Assembly (NCBI GenBank): GCA_903893935.1
Contig: CAITOD010000198.1
Span: 1-6,971, forward strand
Source of the DNA: an uncultured Sphingomonadales bacterium
GTDB lineage: Bacteria > Pseudomonadota > Alphaproteobacteria > Sphingomonadales > Sphingomonadaceae
Reading direction: 5' to 3'
Length of the DNA stretch: 6,971 nucleotides
Shown here: positions 4,955 through 6,971 of the stretch, piece by piece
Layout: each line of letters starts with the position of its first letter
How positions within the stretch are numbered: the first letter of the stretch is position 1
Position numbers and translations under genes: made by a program
The notes under the pieces: model-generated
Database searches by the model: none
The model's input: the letters and a program-made list of their open reading frames with translations, nothing else
Told to the model about the DNA's origin: nothing

Positions 4955-6971
4955 GTGAACCAGACCCCTGCCCCCCCTGCCCGCGAGTCCGCCCCACCCG
5001 ACTGGCTCGACCGGCTCAACCCGCCGCAGCGCGAAGCGGTGCTGACCACCGAAGGCCCGGTGCTGATGCTGGCAGGCGCCGGCACGGGCAAGACCGCCGC
5101 ACTCACTGCGCGGCTCGGCTGGCTGCTGCGCCAGCGGCTGGCGTGGCCGAGCGAAATCCTGTGCGTGACTTTCACCAACCGCGCCGCGCGCGAAATGCGC
5201 GAGCGCGTCGGCGCGCTGATCGGCCCTGCGGTCGAAGGCATGCCGTGGCTCGGCACGTTCCATTCGATTGCCGCCAAAATGTTGCGCCGGCATGCCGAAC
5301 TGGCAGGGCTCACCCCGACTTTCACGATCATCGACACCGACGACCAGTTGCGGCTGCTGAAGCAGCTGATCCAGGCCGATGGGCTCGACGACAAGCGCTG
5401 GCCGCCCAAGCAATTGGCCGGGCTGATCGATCGCTGGAAAAATCGCGGGCTCAACCCCGCCGATCTCGATGCGCTTGACAACGAAGCCTGGGCCAATGGC
5501 CACGGGCGCAAGTTCTACACCGCGTATCAGGACCGGCTGCGCACGCTCAACGCCTGCGATTTCGGCGATTTGCTGCTGCACATGCTCAACGTGTTCCGCC
5601 AGCACCGTGATGTGCTCGAACTGTGGCAGGCGCGGTTCCGCTATATCATGGTCGACGAATACCAGGATACCAATGCGGTGCAGTATCTGTGGCTGCGGCT
5701 GCTCGCGCAAAGCCGCCGCAACTTGTGCGTGGTGGGCGACGACGACCAGTCGATCTATTCATGGCGCGGCGCAGAAGTCGCCAATATCCTGCGGTTTGAA
5801 AAGGATTTTCCCGGCGCACGCGTAATCCGGCTGGAACAGAACTACCGCTCCACCCCGCATATTCTGGGCGCCGCTTCGGGGCTGATTGCGGAAAATTCGG
5901 AACGGCTGGGCAAGACGCTGTGGACCGAGCGCAACGGCGGCGACCGGCTGCGCGTGATCGGCGTGTGGGACGGCCCCGAAGAAGCGCGCCGGGTCGGCGA
6001 AGAGATCGAGCGGCTCGAGCGCGAAGGTTGCACGCTCGATGCAATAGCCATTCTGGTGCGCGCGCAGTTCCAGACGCGCGAGTTCGAAGACCGGTTTCTG
6101 CAGATCGGGATGGCCTATCGCATTGTCGGCGGTTTCCGCTTTTACGAACGCGCCGAAATCCGCGATGCGCTCGCCTATCTGCGGCTGATCGCATCGCCCG
6201 GCGACGATCTCGCGTTCGAACGCATCTGGAACACGCCCAAACGCGGGCTGGGCGACAAGACGCTGGAAAAGCTGCACCGGTTTGCCCGCGCGCACGCCAT
6301 GCCGATGCTGCGCGCGGCCAACGAAATTGCCGATACCGACGAGTTGCCTGCGCGTGCGCGCACCACGCTGCTGAGCCTCGGCCGCGATTTCGCGCGCTGG
6401 CGCGAGCTTGCGGATACGCTGACCCCGGCCGAACTTGCGCGCACGATGCTCGACGAAAGCGGCTATACCGCAGCGCTGCAAGCGGAACGCAGCGCCGAGG
6501 CGACCGGACGGCTGGAAAACCTGTCCGAACTGGTGCGCGCGCTCGAAGAATACGAGACGCTGTCCGATTTCCTCGAACACGTCAGCCTGGTGATGGACAA
6601 CGACGCCAATACCGACGAGGCCAAAGTCACGCTGATGACGATGCACGCGGCCAAAGGTCTCGAATTCGACCAGGTATTCCTGCCGGGCTGGGAAGAAGGC
6701 GTGTTTCCCTCGCAACGCGCGCTCGACGAAGGCGGGCTCGCCAGTCTGGAGGAAGAGCGGCGGCTGGCCTATGTCGCGATCACCCGCGCGCGCAAGCGCT
6801 GCACCATTCTCCACGCCGCCAACCGACGCATCTATGGCCAGTGGACGAACTCGATCCCGTCGCGGTTTGTCGGCGAATTGCCCGGCGACCATGTCGAAGA
6901 GGAAACCACGCTGAGCGGCGGGGCATCGCTGTGGCGCGCGCAACATCGGCAAACGGGTCGGTGTGTTCGGA
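4955..6971 (+). CDS. uvrD: UvrD/PcrA-type superfamily 1A DNA helicase (3' end outside window)
   Basis: A 3'-to-5' ATP-driven DNA helicase used in nucleotide excision and mismatch repair and in clearing proteins from DNA. The window shows 672 codons without a stop; full-length family members have about 720-780, so the C-terminal tail is missing. Motifs in order: Q motif LNPPQREAV (21-29), Walker A GAGTGKT (41-47, Lys46), Ia VTFTNRAAREMRERV, Ib GTFHSIAA, motif II VDEYQDTN (Asp234/Glu235), motif III VVGDDDQSIYSWRGAE, motif IV LEQNYRS, motif V MTMHAAKGLEFD (Lys567) and motif VI AYVAITRARKR (arginine finger near 611-613). The start is taken as GTG 4955, placing the Q motif at the usual distance; no clear ribosome site precedes it, and an in-frame TTG at 4946 is the alternative. 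UvrD is preferred over Rep by the complete motif set and alphaproteobacterial context. The last few residues before the edge look unlike the family. Confidence 0.94.
   Translation, partial: MNQTPAPPARESAPPDWLDRLNPPQREAVLTTEGPVLMLAGAGTGKTAALTARLGWLLRQRLAWPSEILCVTFTNRAAREMRERVGALIGPAVEGMPWLGTFHSIAAKMLRRHAELAGLTPTFTIIDTDDQLRLLKQLIQADGLDDKRWPPKQLAGLIDRWKNRGLNPADLDALDNEAWANGHGRKFYTAYQDRLRTLNACDFGDLLLHMLNVFRQHRDVLELWQARFRYIMVDEYQDTNAVQYLWLRLLAQSRRNLCVVGDDDQSIYSWRGAEVANILRFEKDFPGARVIRLEQNYRSTPHILGAASGLIAENSERLGKTLWTERNGGDRLRVIGVWDGPEEARRVGEEIERLEREGCTLDAIAILVRAQFQTREFEDRFLQIGMAYRIVGGFRFYERAEIRDALAYLRLIASPGDDLAFERIWNTPKRGLGDKTLEKLHRFARAHAMPMLRAANEIADTDELPARARTTLLSLGRDFARWRELADTLTPAELARTMLDESGYTAALQAERSAEATGRLENLSELVRALEEYETLSDFLEHVSLVMDNDANTDEAKVTLMTMHAAKGLEFDQVFLPGWEEGVFPSQRALDEGGLASLEEERRLAYVAITRARKRCTILHAANRRIYGQWTNSIPSRFVGELPGDHVEEETTLSGGASLWRAQHRQTGRCVR

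Noticed and set aside
4000..5478. 492-codon plus-strand frame across the transporter and helicase start
   Set aside because: It crosses two real genes and their divergent gap, and its product is low-complexity Arg/Gln/Ala-rich sequence.
5759..6952. 397-codon minus-strand frame opposite the helicase
   Set aside because: The plus strand here encodes helicase motifs III to VI; the antisense frame is open because stop codons are rare in this codon usage.

Overview
The window looks like ordinary chromosomal DNA from a GC-rich alphaproteobacterium, most likely a sphingomonad (Sphingomonas/Novosphingobium type). This rests on the strong G/C bias at third codon positions, Shine-Dalgarno sites rich in G, the protein sequences, and the linkage of an RsuA/RluB-type pseudouridine synthase to rsmD with a UvrD-type helicase nearby. 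No sequence search was run, so the taxonomic call is an inference. I see no insertion sequence, phage gene, CRISPR array, tRNA or rRNA. Layout: (1) positions 1-482, minus strand, hold the 5' part of a GntR-family (FCD subfamily) regulator whose end lies outside the window. (2) A roughly 220-base divergent control region follows, with an inverted repeat and a candidate promoter. (3) Positions 703-2088, plus strand, encode a class III PLP omega-aminotransferase close to the putrescine/amine:pyruvate group. (4) A 120-base gap holds a possible 30-codon ORF and an inverted repeat. (5) Positions 2209-3599, plus strand, hold a two-gene rRNA-modification operon, an RluB-like pseudouridine synthase overlapping by 4 bases with rsmD. 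(6) Positions 3565-4845, minus strand, encode an MFS transporter of the metabolite:H+ symporter type, whose 3' end overlaps rsmD tail to tail by 35 bases. (7) A short divergent gap leads to a UvrD/PcrA-type DNA helicase (4955 onward, plus strand) that runs off the right edge. Three functional themes sit side by side. The regulator and aminotransferase form a likely regulator-target pair for amine or amino-acid use. The pseudouridine synthase and RsmD modify 23S and 16S rRNA and are translationally coupled. The helicase is a core repair enzyme. The transporter could import an organic acid, amino acid or betaine-like solute, but its substrate cannot be read from sequence. I did not find an undescribed system. 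The best leads are the operator-like repeat in front of the aminotransferase, the small ORF behind it, and the odd last bases of the helicase.
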